Shown here: positions 36,339 through 44,658 of the stretch, piece after piece | Position numbering within the stretch: the stretch's first letter is position 1 | How the letters are laid out: the number at the start of each line of letters is the position of its first letter | Virus record (IMG/VR): IMGVR_UViG_3300036670_000256 | Coordinates: 1 to 64,000 of that record | From: a virus | Direction: 5' to 3' (one strand) | DNA length: 64,000 nucleotides | The notes under the pieces: generated by a model | The model's database searches: none | Seen by the model: only the letters and a program-made list of their open reading frames with translations | What the model was told of the DNA's origin: nothing | Program-made: the position numbers and the translations under genes

Positions 36339-38525
36339 TTATTTATTATCCGTTTTGTTCATTTCTGCGTTTTTAATTGTCATTTCTTTTTCAATATCAG
36401 CCATCTTTCTAAGATTTTGACCTCGTTCTTTTAATGCAGATTCATCTGCTTTATTGTTGGCATAAATTTTTGCAACATCAATATTATTTTGCAAACGTTC
36501 TCTGTCAAGTGCATCAACTTCTTCTTGACGTTTTACTTCTGCTTGTGCTGCTGCTTGTGCTTGTTCTTGAGCAAGTTTATTGTTTTCTTGTTTCATTTTC
36601 TCTAAAGCTTCAAGTCCTTTATCTAAAATTGATTCTGCTTCAGTAGAACTATCTGCATTGTGAATTTTAATTAAATCTCGGAAAGCTTGTTGAGAACCAA
36701 CGTTTGCAAAAGCATTATCAGCCATTGTATCAACACGTTTTTTTCTTTCGTATTCTTGTCGGTTATCTCCAATATAAACTCCCATATCGTCCATAAAGAA
36801 TTCAGGCATTACTTCTAAAAACTTTTGTTGATTGTCGCCGCCAAAATAAGAGAATACTTGATTTTCTTCGTAAACATGTTTTCCTTTTAAAACAATTCTT
36901 TCTTGTAATGTATCAACAAACGTATCGAAAATTCCATATATTTCTTCTAGTCTATCAGATGATCTACTTTCAGAAATTTCAGCTACAGTAGCTTTTTGAT
37001 AGGGATTTTCTTGTGATGCTTTTACTCCAGTAATTTTAGTTGCTAAATCTTCAATTAAACCTAAAAGTTGTAGTAGTTCCGAACTTCTACCTTTTTGAGA
37101 AACGTTTACAGAAGACGCGTAAGGCGCGCTACGTTTATCTTTAGAATTTATAATTTGCATTCTATCTCTTTTCAAAAAGAAATTTACTTTTTCTAAAGCT
37201 CTATCTGGACCAAGTGCAGCCCATTCTTTTGGTATGTTTGATAAATCGTAAACCATTACATTACCATCAACTTGTCTAGCATTCATTCTCAATTCATATA
37301 GAATTTCTGATGCAAAATCTTGTAGGTAAACTAATTTTTTAGCAATAGATCTAACCTCTCCAATACCTACGTTGTTATCGTCTATAACACCAACTACAGG
37401 TAAAAATCTTTTTTTAGGATTTCCAATTGTTTGCATTTGTTTATCTAGAGAACCCCAAGACAAAGTAACTTCTGGACCAACCATTGTAATGTGACGTACA
37501 TCATCAATTTCCAAAGTTTTAATGGTATCGTTTCCTTTTGCTTTATCGTCTTCTTTTAGAATTTTATATTCTTCTTTTCCAGTAGTTTTATTTGTGATTA
37601 CTTTAAATCTTCTTTTAATTCTAGAAACCCACATCATAGAAGTAACTCTAATTCTAAATAAATTTTCGCTGTTTTTAAACCAACTAATGTCTGATGATTG
37701 TGATGGAGTAGAGGAATAACTTTGAATTATTTTTTTGTCTTTTTCAGTAATGTTATCAAACGTATTGAAAATTTCATTTATCGTAGAATATTTATCGTAG
37801 GTAAAATACTGTAAATCTTTTTGAACTTGTTCATGTGGATTTTGGTCATAATCACAATCTAAAGTATGAGGAACAAAAAAAGAAGGATGTCCATCTTTTT
37901 CATCTAAGTAAGTGTGAACTCTACCAGCAATACAGAAAAACCGAAGCATTTCATATATTTTTTCTTTTTCTTTTTTAACTAAAAGAACCTGGTACAAAAT
38001 ATCTTCTGCAATTTCTTCCGATACTGTTCTGAAATCTTTACCAAAAAATTCGTCAATGTTTTCTTTAACTTCTATTTCAGGATTTGGAGATTCTGGAACC
38101 ATACCTAATTCCGGTTGCATTTCTTTATTTGTATCTCTAAGTAATTTTTCTAAAACCATATCGATTTTAGCATCTAGTTTTTTGATTACTGCCTTTTCAT
38201 TATTTACAAGGCATTTTCTTTTTAAAGGTCTTCTTCTGTATTGAGATACAATTTCTTCTATTTGATTTTCAATTAAAGGATAAACGTAATATTGCGGACC
38301 AAAGTTTTGGCCGCAACGTTCAGTAATCATAGCTTTTACTTTTTTCTCTCCTTCTGGAGTAAGCTTTGCAGAATAAGCATAAAACAAATCGTTTATTTCT
38401 TTTTTTCTGCTTATAAAATCTGAGGAACTAGCGTAAGATAAATAACCTAAAATATGACTTTTATGCCATTCAATATCTTTTTGTTTTTCACTTATTCTCT
38501 GGTCTGGAAAGTTATAAATACTCAT
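36339..38525 (-). CDS. Portal protein
   Basis: The 728-residue protein has the crAss-like portal pattern: a helical N-terminus with YVYPLIENQIEEIVSQYRRRP, a central wing and stem with KKLVYLQDFASEILYELR, and a C-terminal Gln/Ala/Glu-rich helical barrel (about 640-728). It forms the dodecameric ring through which DNA is packed and released. It follows the terminase, with a four-base overlap with the small Cys-rich gene. Confidence 0.88.
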   Translation of the reverse strand: MSIYNFPDQRISEKQKDIEWHKSHILGYLSYASSSDFISRKKEINDLFYAYSAKLTPEGEKKVKAMITERCGQNFGPQYYVYPLIENQIEEIVSQYRRRPLKRKCLVNNEKAVIKKLDAKIDMVLEKLLRDTNKEMQPELGMVPESPNPEIEVKENIDEFFGKDFRTVSEEIAEDILYQVLLVKKEKEKIYEMLRFFCIAGRVHTYLDEKDGHPSFFVPHTLDCDYDQNPHEQVQKDLQYFTYDKYSTINEIFNTFDNITEKDKKIIQSYSSTPSQSSDISWFKNSENLFRIRVTSMMWVSRIKRRFKVITNKTTGKEEYKILKEDDKAKGNDTIKTLEIDDVRHITMVGPEVTLSWGSLDKQMQTIGNPKKRFLPVVGVIDDNNVGIGEVRSIAKKLVYLQDFASEILYELRMNARQVDGNVMVYDLSNIPKEWAALGPDRALEKVNFFLKRDRMQIINSKDKRSAPYASSVNVSQKGRSSELLQLLGLIEDLATKITGVKASQENPYQKATVAEISESRSSDRLEEIYGIFDTFVDTLQERIVLKGKHVYEENQVFSYFGGDNQQKFLEVMPEFFMDDMGVYIGDNRQEYERKKRVDTMADNAFANVGSQQAFRDLIKIHNADSSTEAESILDKGLEALEKMKQENNKLAQEQAQAAAQAEVKRQEEVDALDRERLQNNIDVAKIYANNKADESALKERGQNLRKMADIEKEMTIKNAEMNKTDNK

Positions 38526-38812
38526 AAGATAGTTATGTTATGTTGTTTTTTAAATTCGTTCCAAGTCATTTCTTGCATGAAGTTTGGAAATATTTTTTCG
38601 TGATTACAAGATGTAGGTTCTGCTAAAACATCATTTGGATTACATTTGCAAAAATTACATTTTTTTTGAGCAATACAGCTTTTACAAATATACGCTCTAA
38701 ATCTAATTTGTTCTATTTGTGTTTTTTTAAAAGGTCTGTTAGGATAGTCGTTTTTTACTTTTTCAAAAAAATCAACAAACTCTTTGTCTTCTAAGTTTAA
38801 TATTAAATTCAT
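38522..38812 (-). CDS. Cys-rich small protein between terminase and portal
   Basis: The 96 residues contain C43, C46, C52, C55, C57, C69 and H71, a likely zinc-binding knuckle (CKSC...CNFCKC). The gene overlaps both the terminase stop and the portal start by four bases, so it is translationally coupled to packaging genes. It may act as an assembly or packaging accessory, but nothing more specific can be said. Confidence 0.75.
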   Translation of the reverse strand: MNLILNLEDKEFVDFFEKVKNDYPNRPFKKTQIEQIRFRAYICKSCIAQKKCNFCKCNPNDVLAEPTSCNHEKIFPNFMQEMTWNEFKKQHNITIL

Positions 38813-41049
38813 CGGTCTTGCATTCTTTTTTTCTCTTGCAGAAATATGTTATAAATAGTTGGATCAACTCCTAAAAATTTTACTTCTTTTTCAAATTCGC
38901 TTTGTCTTTTTAGAATATCAGTTTTTTTATTTACTTTGACATCAATATATTCCTTGTACTCTTGAGGGTTTAAATCTCTTTCTGGATGAAATACTTGTAT
39001 TGGAGAATAATCATCATCGTAAACGTTATTCCTTAATTTACCATCTGTATCGACGTAATAACTTCCTAAAGTTTTATCGTAATTATACATGCTTATTTCA
39101 GAAGAACCAACTTCAATATCTTCTGTTATTTCGTCAAAAATATCCATTCTGTGTAATAAGCAAATACCTAAAGTCATAGCTATATCCGTATTGCCATCGC
39201 CAAATTTAATTAGATCTAGAATTACATTTTCAAAATTACATTTGAAAATGTTTTCTTTTACTTCTGATTTCAACATTTTAACTAGAACAGGTTTTACTTG
39301 TCCAGTCATTTTTACACCATCTTTGTTTTTGTGATTAGTAGTTCCGGCTTCTTCAATATCTGGTCTACCTTTAATATATTTATAAGCTTTAACATCGTAG
39401 AAGTATCTTAAAATATGAAATTTTGTATACTCAAATAATATTTCTAAATCCCAATAAACAGCAAATTTTACAGCATTTTCATAAAATACATCATCATCAA
39501 AAGAACCATCGCCGCGCTCGTGTAATACTCCTACCGGTTTATTAAATTCTCTAGTTGGTCCTGAAAAACAACGATACGCCATTACGCAACCAGAAGATAC
39601 TTGGTTTGTGTTTTTCTTGTCGTCGTCAACTTCTTCATCGTAACTATCACAACCGCCAATATCGGGTTTGTAAGATAAGTGTAGAACCGATTGATTAATT
39701 GGTGATGCATCTTTCCAAACAGTTCCGTTTTCTTTGTCTTCTACAAATTTTACTTTTACGTTATGTGCAATTCTAATTTTAGTTTTTTCTTTTGTGTTTT
39801 TACATCGTTGAAGTAATCGAATAACTTCTTCCGTATCTACCCATTCTAATCTTCCTTGCAATACTGGTTCGTCAAATTGACCTAAACTAATTTCTTTTAA
39901 TTGAAAGTTAAGTTTTGCTAAGTCTAAAATTCCACCTTTAGTTTTTAAGAAAACCTCAGCCGGTATCATTGGATAAGATTGAATATGTTTGATGTAAGTA
40001 TCTTTAGCTTTAGAGGCTCTTTTTCTTTCTTCTAAAATATATTTTTTGGCAACTTCGCGATCTGTAACTCCCGTTTCATGGTTAAAAAATGAAATTACTT
40101 TTCCTGTTTTTTCGTCAGGAATTCCATCACCAGGATAATAATAATTTGCAGGAATAAATACTGGTTTCAAATTATAAGCTTCATGGTTATCCCACATTTC
40201 TTTGAAACCTTTTGCACCTTTGTCGATTTCTCCACCGGTTCCGTATACCATTGGAACACCAAACTGATTATGTCCATCGCGAAAACATGGTTCTGTTGCT
40301 TTGTAAGATGCTGTTGAATTTTCAAACAATCCCATTTCCTCAAAATACATTTTGGAATAAGAACCTCCTTCAAAAGCGGAACTATCAGCAAACATGGTTT
40401 TGATTCTCAATAAAGATTGAATACCACATTCTTTAGTTTGCTTGTTAATTAAATTTTTATAGCCTTGTTTTAATTCCTTATCGTTTTTTAAAATATTACC
40501 ATTGTAATAAGCTGGATGCACATTTTCAAGTGAGAATTTTAATTTATCATAAAACTCCTGAGCTTTATCTTCTTTACCAGCACATAATCCAATTAAATTA
40601 TGTTGAAAAAATGTCATTTCATAATTTGCATCCAGTACATTTATTTCTGACAAACCTACACGTCGAGGTTTTGTAATAATCATTCCGTAGCCATGATTTT
40701 CAGCGCCTTCCATTTCTAAAAACAACCAATGATCTAAATCTCTATAAAATGGATTTATTGGCCTTTTTCTTTTTCCGCCTTTTGGCATACCAAGTATTTT
40801 GCAGAAGTTTAAATAATAAAAGTGCTTTCCTGTTATTCTAGGCATTCCTTTTGGTTGATATCCTTTGTAGCAATAGTAATCCATTTCATGCCAAAAATCA
40901 TCGTAAGCTAAAGTACCTGGATTAAGTTCCGTAGATAATTTTTTAATTCTTTCGTTGAATAATATTGGTTGATACAATTTAGGATTCCAGCCTGATTTTT
41001 TGCTTAGTCTAAAAATGTCTGGAATTTCTATGTTAGGGAATTGAGCCAT
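38809..41049 (-). CDS. terL: Terminase large subunit
   Basis: This 746-residue packaging motor has the crAss-like terminase layout. The ATPase part shows the Walker-A-like TKPRRVGLSE (126-135) and a Walker B with catalytic Glu in KMYFEEMG (233-240). The C-terminal nuclease begins at GGCDSYDE, with D468 as the expected first metal ligand. It pumps DNA into the procapsid and cuts concatemers. It heads the head-gene operon and follows a terminator at 41061-41094. Confidence 0.9.
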   Translation of the reverse strand: MAQFPNIEIPDIFRLSKKSGWNPKLYQPILFNERIKKLSTELNPGTLAYDDFWHEMDYYCYKGYQPKGMPRITGKHFYYLNFCKILGMPKGGKRKRPINPFYRDLDHWLFLEMEGAENHGYGMIITKPRRVGLSEINVLDANYEMTFFQHNLIGLCAGKEDKAQEFYDKLKFSLENVHPAYYNGNILKNDKELKQGYKNLINKQTKECGIQSLLRIKTMFADSSAFEGGSYSKMYFEEMGLFENSTASYKATEPCFRDGHNQFGVPMVYGTGGEIDKGAKGFKEMWDNHEAYNLKPVFIPANYYYPGDGIPDEKTGKVISFFNHETGVTDREVAKKYILEERKRASKAKDTYIKHIQSYPMIPAEVFLKTKGGILDLAKLNFQLKEISLGQFDEPVLQGRLEWVDTEEVIRLLQRCKNTKEKTKIRIAHNVKVKFVEDKENGTVWKDASPINQSVLHLSYKPDIGGCDSYDEEVDDDKKNTNQVSSGCVMAYRCFSGPTREFNKPVGVLHERGDGSFDDDVFYENAVKFAVYWDLEILFEYTKFHILRYFYDVKAYKYIKGRPDIEEAGTTNHKNKDGVKMTGQVKPVLVKMLKSEVKENIFKCNFENVILDLIKFGDGNTDIAMTLGICLLHRMDIFDEITEDIEVGSSEISMYNYDKTLGSYYVDTDGKLRNNVYDDDYSPIQVFHPERDLNPQEYKEYIDVKVNKKTDILKRQSEFEKEVKFLGVDPTIYNIFLQEKKRMQDR

Positions 41050-41059
41050 ATATAAATTT

Positions 41060-41096
41060 AAAAAGAGTATTTACAAATTTATAAATACTCTTTTGA
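41060..41096 (-). terminator. Terminator before the terminase gene
   Basis: Arms AAAAGAGTATTTA (41061-41073) and TAAATACTCTTTT (41082-41094) pair perfectly over an eight-base loop, with a T-run on the minus strand. It ends the 42490-41118 operon just upstream of the terminase. The loop reads TAAATTTG on the minus strand, a possible promoter box for the terminase inside the terminator. Confidence 0.85.
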
Positions 41097-41117
41097 TTTT
41101 TGTTTTACAAGAAAAAA

Positions 41118-41522
41118 TTATTTTTCTGCAGTAATTTCAGCAAATGCTTTTGCGAAACTGTTAACCTTGTTTTTCAAAGAATTGATTTTTTGGTCTGTCA
41201 ATCTTCTCTTTACCATTTCGCTACTTAATTGTTTTTTTAAAAAAGAATTTCCTTCTTTACTTTTAAGAATGAAATCCACTTCTTTTGAAGTCAAATCTTT
41301 GGCTTCTCCCAATGGAGTAGTTTCTTTTAAAGATTGAATTTCTTTGTCTTTTGATAAAGTAATGTCTTTTAAAGATTGAATTTCTTCGTCTTTTTTGTTG
41401 CAAAATTCCAACATAGTAACGATTTGTTCTTTAGTAAGATTTGTACCATCTTCTGCTCTTTCAATAAAATCTGTTTGCGCCAATTTATCTAATAATTCGG
41501 CTTTTGGAAGTTCAATCATCAT
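41118..41522 (-). CDS. Small coiled-coil protein with internal repeat, 134 aa
   Basis: The product is charged and helical. Two 14-residue units are repeated in tandem (KDEEIQSLKDITLS and KDKEIQSLKETTPL), consistent with a coiled coil. It is the last gene before the terminase, a position where some phages carry the small terminase subunit, but I see no DNA-binding motif and do not claim that. Two adjacent ATGs (41522, 41519) are possible. Confidence 0.65.
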   Translation of the reverse strand: MMIELPKAELLDKLAQTDFIERAEDGTNLTKEQIVTMLEFCNKKDEEIQSLKDITLSKDKEIQSLKETTPLGEAKDLTSKEVDFILKSKEGNSFLKKQLSSEMVKRRLTDQKINSLKNKVNSFAKAFAEITAEK

Positions 41523-41538
41523 AATGTAATTATTTTAG

Positions 41539-42138
41539 TTAAAAATTGTTTAATCCTAATTTATTAGGGTTTTCTAAGTCTTCTCCGTGGTTAACAAATT
41601 TACTATTTTTTTTGCTTAGTATTTCATTTTCAATTCTTGACAATTCGTAACCACTATTTGTAATCGCTTTTTCAACAATTTTTTTCTTTTCAAATTTACT
41701 ATTGAATTTCTGTATAGCTTCTTCGTGTTTGTTTATTTGATTTGATAATCTAGATATTTCAGTATCGTCTTCAACTTGATTTGCTTCTGATATCTTTTTT
41801 AATAATCTGGTTTTAATTTCTGCATTAATTCGTTCCAGCTGCAGATCATTATTAAATTGCAATTCTAAATATTTTTCTATTGCATTTTGAACTAAAGGTT
41901 CTGTTTCTTTTAAAGCACTTCGCTTTGTGTAAACTTCTTCTACAGCTCTAGCAAACCTATCTGCTCTATCGTAGTAAGCAAATATTGATAAATAATCGCA
42001 ACTCAAAGCTACAACAGTCATTGCATTAATTCCTTTTTTTGAGAAAAGTTCTCGAAATGCTTTTATAGCTTTCCAACCGGAATTAGATGGAGAATCATCA
42101 ATCAAACCAGTTTCTTGATTTATCTGAATTAAATACAT
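41539..42138 (-). CDS. Helical protein of the pre-packaging operon, 199 aa
   Basis: The N-terminal 70 residues look globular (GLIDDSPSNSGWKAIKAFRELF), and residues about 85-175 form a long helix with coiled-coil features. It has 16-base spacing to the next gene and is one base from the stop-start junction of the previous one. A small terminase or virion role is possible by position; no motif supports either. Confidence 0.65.
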   Translation of the reverse strand: MYLIQINQETGLIDDSPSNSGWKAIKAFRELFSKKGINAMTVVALSCDYLSIFAYYDRADRFARAVEEVYTKRSALKETEPLVQNAIEKYLELQFNNDLQLERINAEIKTRLLKKISEANQVEDDTEISRLSNQINKHEEAIQKFNSKFEKKKIVEKAITNSGYELSRIENEILSKKNSKFVNHGEDLENPNKLGLNNF

Positions 42139-42139
42139 T

Positions 42140-42490
42140 TTAAAGTCTTTGAGGTTCGTTTAGGTAAGACAATTTTTTAGATTGGTATTCGTCTAAAAGA
42201 TTTTTAAATTGTCTGTACGTAAACCATAAGTTATATTGTTCCGATATAATTTCGTGCTTTTCTTCTTTACCTAAATTTGGGTAAATGTCAGTTAGTAAAT
42301 CGTAAAGGAATCCAACCTTGTAATTTTTTTTATGCTTTTTAGCATCTATTAAAATTTTATTGTAATCGTTTGGAATCTTAAAAACACATAGTCCGTTTTT
42401 TAAATTTTCGTATAAATATTTTTTATGCTCCAAAGAATCTGGCGCACTAGGTAGCTTTATAGTACATTCGAATTTTTCTATTAAAATCAT
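42140..42490 (-). CDS. Hypothetical protein, 116 aa
   Basis: I start at ATG 42490 because a TATCTTTG promoter box lies at 42515-42508 and the longer frame would need a GTG inside the upstream terminator. The product is basic with many Lys/Tyr residues and no recognised domain. It is the first gene of a three-gene operon ending at the terminator before the terminase. Confidence 0.65.
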   Translation of the reverse strand: MILIEKFECTIKLPSAPDSLEHKKYLYENLKNGLCVFKIPNDYNKILIDAKKHKKNYKVGFLYDLLTDIYPNLGKEEKHEIISEQYNLWFTYRQFKNLLDEYQSKKLSYLNEPQRL

Positions 42491-42507
42491 TGCTTTGTAA
42501 TTTTTAA

Positions 42508-42530
42508 CAAAGATAGTAGAAAAAATTTCA
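42508..42530 (-). promoter_or_regulatory. Promoter with TGAA-TTTC element in the spacer
   Basis: On the minus strand TGAAATTTTTTCT (42530-42518) is followed by two bases and then TATCTTTG (42515-42508). The same order and two-base spacing occur at the promoters near 44211 and 46441. The expected -33 position falls in the T-run of the terminator at 42533-42562. Confidence 0.55.
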
Positions 42531-42532
42531 AC

Positions 42533-42562
42533 TAAAAAAAGCACCCTTTTGAGGTGCTTTAA
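42533..42562 (-). terminator. Terminator downstream of the accessory block
   Basis: AAAGCACC (42538-42545) and GGTGCTTT (42553-42560) form an 8-bp stem with a seven-base loop, followed by a T-run on the minus strand. It ends the operon running from 46436 and immediately precedes the promoter at 42508-42530. Confidence 0.85.
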
Positions 42563-42624
42563 TTAGGATAAAATGTAGAAAAAAATTGTAAAGTAAAAAA
42601 TAGTAGTCAGGCAAATATATACTT

Positions 42625-42867
42625 TTATTCTACTTCTTCATAATTTACTGTTGAATTTTTTACTAGATTTTCTGATATCCAACCGCCTTTTGATTTTGAT
42701 TTAAATATTTCGCCAAACTTTGTTTTTGAAACAGGAAAGTAATCATAAGTTTTTTTAGCAAATTCTATTCGCATTACTCCCGTTTTGTTTTCTTCATCAT
42801 ATTCCCAACCAACTTTGTTTACGTTAGATGAATGTACGTTATACATTTTTCCTTTAAATTCACTCAT
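42625..42867 (-). CDS. KTSC domain protein
   Basis: The 80 residues match the KTSC domain pattern: VHSSNVNKVGWEYDEE, then the hydrophobic MRIEFAKKTYDYFPV and the terminal GGWISENLV. In this family the domain is small and of unknown biochemical function; it is often found in phages and next to nucleic-acid enzymes. It overlaps the degenerate DHH protein by four bases, so the two are made together. Confidence 0.8.
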   Translation of the reverse strand: MSEFKGKMYNVHSSNVNKVGWEYDEENKTGVMRIEFAKKTYDYFPVSKTKFGEIFKSKSKGGWISENLVKNSTVNYEEVE

Positions 42868-43973
42868 GATTTTTCTGTTTTAGTTTCTATAAAAATTGGC
42901 ATTGACTTCATCTGTGATAATAATAATTTAATATCTTTTGTTGAAAAATCAAAATTCTTAGGTAATTGATCTATATCTAAAGTTATAACATTACCAACCA
43001 CAATTCCTTTTTTGGTAATCTGCAGCTGTTCTAATTTTAAATTAAATCTAGAGAAGTTTTTATTTCCAGTTCCTCCAAATTCTTTAGCAATTTTTAATAC
43101 ATCTACTTCCGGTTTTGTAGTGTATAAATTTATGGACCAACAACATGTTTTTGAATTGTAGAAATACATAAACACAAGGTCGTGTATGCTTTCAAAAAAG
43201 AAATTTTCGTAAGCTATAAAGTCTAGCTTATTTGAATTAATAGCTATTGCTTTTAAATCATTAAAATCAAATTCTACTGAACTTGATTTTATCAATAAAT
43301 CGTATTGCTTTTTTTGGTATTCTAACACATAACTACCAATACTTTTTATACTCTCAATATCGATGTTTTTTTCCCAATCATCTATATCAACTAATATATT
43401 ATGTATTTGTTCTGGAGTAGATTTACTACTCATAAACCAGTACATAGGCATTACTTCTTTTACCCAATCTTTATCCTTAATTATTTTGGTTTCTTCCGTA
43501 TGTCTTAAGGTAGAATATTGTCCAATACAACTTACAATATCTCTAGCATTTTTGCCAAGCTTCTGAGCGTAAAAATTAATCGCTATCTCACAAGATGATA
43601 GCGTTTCGGAATAATAATAAACCATATTCATTTTGGTAACTTCAAAGCATTTAATATAACTATTCAAGCTTTTTTCTCTCACTTCATATTCATTCAACTC
43701 ACAATATGATATTAAATCTTCAAAGTTTCCTATAAAATTATCTATCCAAATAAATTCTAAAGAACCTAATCCTAAAGTTTTCATTCTTTCCATTGGTAAA
43801 GAGGTTCCTACCATTACTGTCACTTTGCCTTTGTACTTCCTGGTATCTAAATCTTCTTCAAAACATAAAGGTTTTAGTTTTAAAGTATCCCCATATTGTT
43901 TTTGATGCGAATACAATACTGCTGCAGCTGTTATACTGTCTAAAATTTCTAAGTTGTAAATACAAAAATCCAT
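42864..43973 (-). CDS. Degenerate DHH/DHHA1-type phosphoesterase-like protein
   Basis: The architecture resembles DHH phosphoesterases such as oligoribonucleases and c-di-AMP hydrolases: an N-terminal DSITAAAVLYS (equivalent of the metal-binding DxDGxxSA motif), a segment FIWIDNF where the DHH triad is expected, and a C-terminal GGTGNKNFSRF, close to the GGGGHxxAAG substrate-binding motif of DHHA1. The expected His residues and some Asp residues are missing, so it is probably not a canonical hydrolase and may bind a nucleotide. It lies in the counter-defence-like block and overlaps a KTSC gene. Confidence 0.65.
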   Translation of the reverse strand: MDFCIYNLEILDSITAAAVLYSHQKQYGDTLKLKPLCFEEDLDTRKYKGKVTVMVGTSLPMERMKTLGLGSLEFIWIDNFIGNFEDLISYCELNEYEVREKSLNSYIKCFEVTKMNMVYYYSETLSSCEIAINFYAQKLGKNARDIVSCIGQYSTLRHTEETKIIKDKDWVKEVMPMYWFMSSKSTPEQIHNILVDIDDWEKNIDIESIKSIGSYVLEYQKKQYDLLIKSSSVEFDFNDLKAIAINSNKLDFIAYENFFFESIHDLVFMYFYNSKTCCWSINLYTTKPEVDVLKIAKEFGGTGNKNFSRFNLKLEQLQITKKGIVVGNVITLDIDQLPKNFDFSTKDIKLLLSQMKSMPIFIETKTEKS

Positions 43974-44195
43974 TTATTGCTTTTTATTAGTTTTGGAATC
44001 AATTATTTCTTTTATTATTAAACATTCTAAATATAATTCTTCTTCTTCATAACTAGCAAGTAAAAATTTTAAATTGATAATATCTCCCTTTGATAATTGA
44101 TCTTTAAACGAATCGTATTCTGTAAATGTTTCTGTAAATCTTTCTGCAGATAAAGTTTCTTGAAAAATTAAATCTATTTTTTCTAAAATTGCCAT
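43974..44195 (-). CDS. Small acidic protein, 73 aa
   Basis: ATG 44195 is chosen because a TATTTTTG promoter box lies at 44218-44211, only 15 bases upstream, while the longer frame begins inside the promoter. The protein is acidic and helical (LASYEEEELYLECLIIKEII). It stops one base before the DHH-like gene. No family is recognised. Confidence 0.65.
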   Translation of the reverse strand: MAILEKIDLIFQETLSAERFTETFTEYDSFKDQLSKGDIINLKFLLASYEEEELYLECLIIKEIIDSKTNKKQ

Positions 44196-44210
44196 GTTAA
44201 TTGTTTTTAA

Positions 44211-44243
44211 CAAAAATACATGAAATAACTTCAACTATGCAAA
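44211..44243 (-). promoter_or_regulatory. Promoter with palindromic operator-like element
   Basis: Minus strand: TTTG (44243-44240), 21-base spacer, TATTTTTG (44218-44211). The spacer contains TGAAGTTATTTCA (44233-44221), an inverted repeat two bases from the box. The 15-base core CATGAAATAACTTCA recurs at the promoter near 46441. It drives the 44195-42625 operon. Confidence 0.65.
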
Positions 44244-44308
44244 TTTACCAAAAAAAATAGGAACTATTTCTAATTCCTAATTTTCCGAATAATTATTAAC
44301 CAAAATAT

Positions 44309-44599
44309 TTATCTGCATTCAAACCAATCATCCGATAACATGTCTTCCGGATTTGGTATCCAACCTTCAGTAGTTACGCCATTGCAATTACACCGAAAAT
44401 GTGGAGTTCTAGTTATTGTATTAAAATCACCTCTCTGAAATAAGTTTTCATCAATGTAGTCTAGTTTGCTTCCATTCGAAATATCAGTAGAATAATTTCC
44501 CTGAATCAAACTAATGATTTTATTGTGAGCATTTATTCTAGCCACTTCTTTGTTTTGTTTTAATAACTCTAAAGCAACACTAAAATTGAAATTTCTCAT
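44309..44599 (-). CDS. Tad2-like (DUF2829) protein, candidate anti-Thoeris sponge
   Basis: The 96-residue sequence follows the DUF2829 layout: NFSVALELLKQNKEVARIN at the start, the mid segment with RTPHFRC, and the C-terminal GWIPNPEDMLSDDWFE (W80, P82, D86, W92). The characterised member Tad2 binds and sequesters the cyclic ADP-ribose isomers made by Thoeris TIR proteins, and some homologues also bind CBASS-type cyclic dinucleotides. It is transcribed from its own TATCTTTG box, and lies 60 bases from a GroES-like gene. The family call is good; the bound ligand is inferred. Confidence 0.72.
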   Translation of the reverse strand: MRNFNFSVALELLKQNKEVARINAHNKIISLIQGNYSTDISNGSKLDYIDENLFQRGDFNTITRTPHFRCNCNGVTTEGWIPNPEDMLSDDWFECR

Positions 44600-44613
44600 T
44601 TTATTTGTTTTTA

Positions 44614-44621
44614 CAAAGATA
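44614..44621 (-). promoter_or_regulatory. Promoter box of the Tad2-like gene
   Basis: TATCTTTG on the minus strand, 14 bases before the ATG at 44599 and directly abutting the T-run of the terminator at 44621-44655. Confidence 0.55.
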
Positions 44622-44655
44622 AAAAAAAAGCGAGAATATTAATTTCTCGCTTTTA
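44621..44655 (-). terminator. Terminator after the GroES-like gene
   Basis: Perfect 10-bp stem AAAGCGAGAA (44627-44636) / TTCTCGCTTT (44644-44653) with a seven-base loop and a T-run on the minus strand. It ends the operon 46436-44659. Confidence 0.9.
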
Positions 44656-44658
44656 ATT

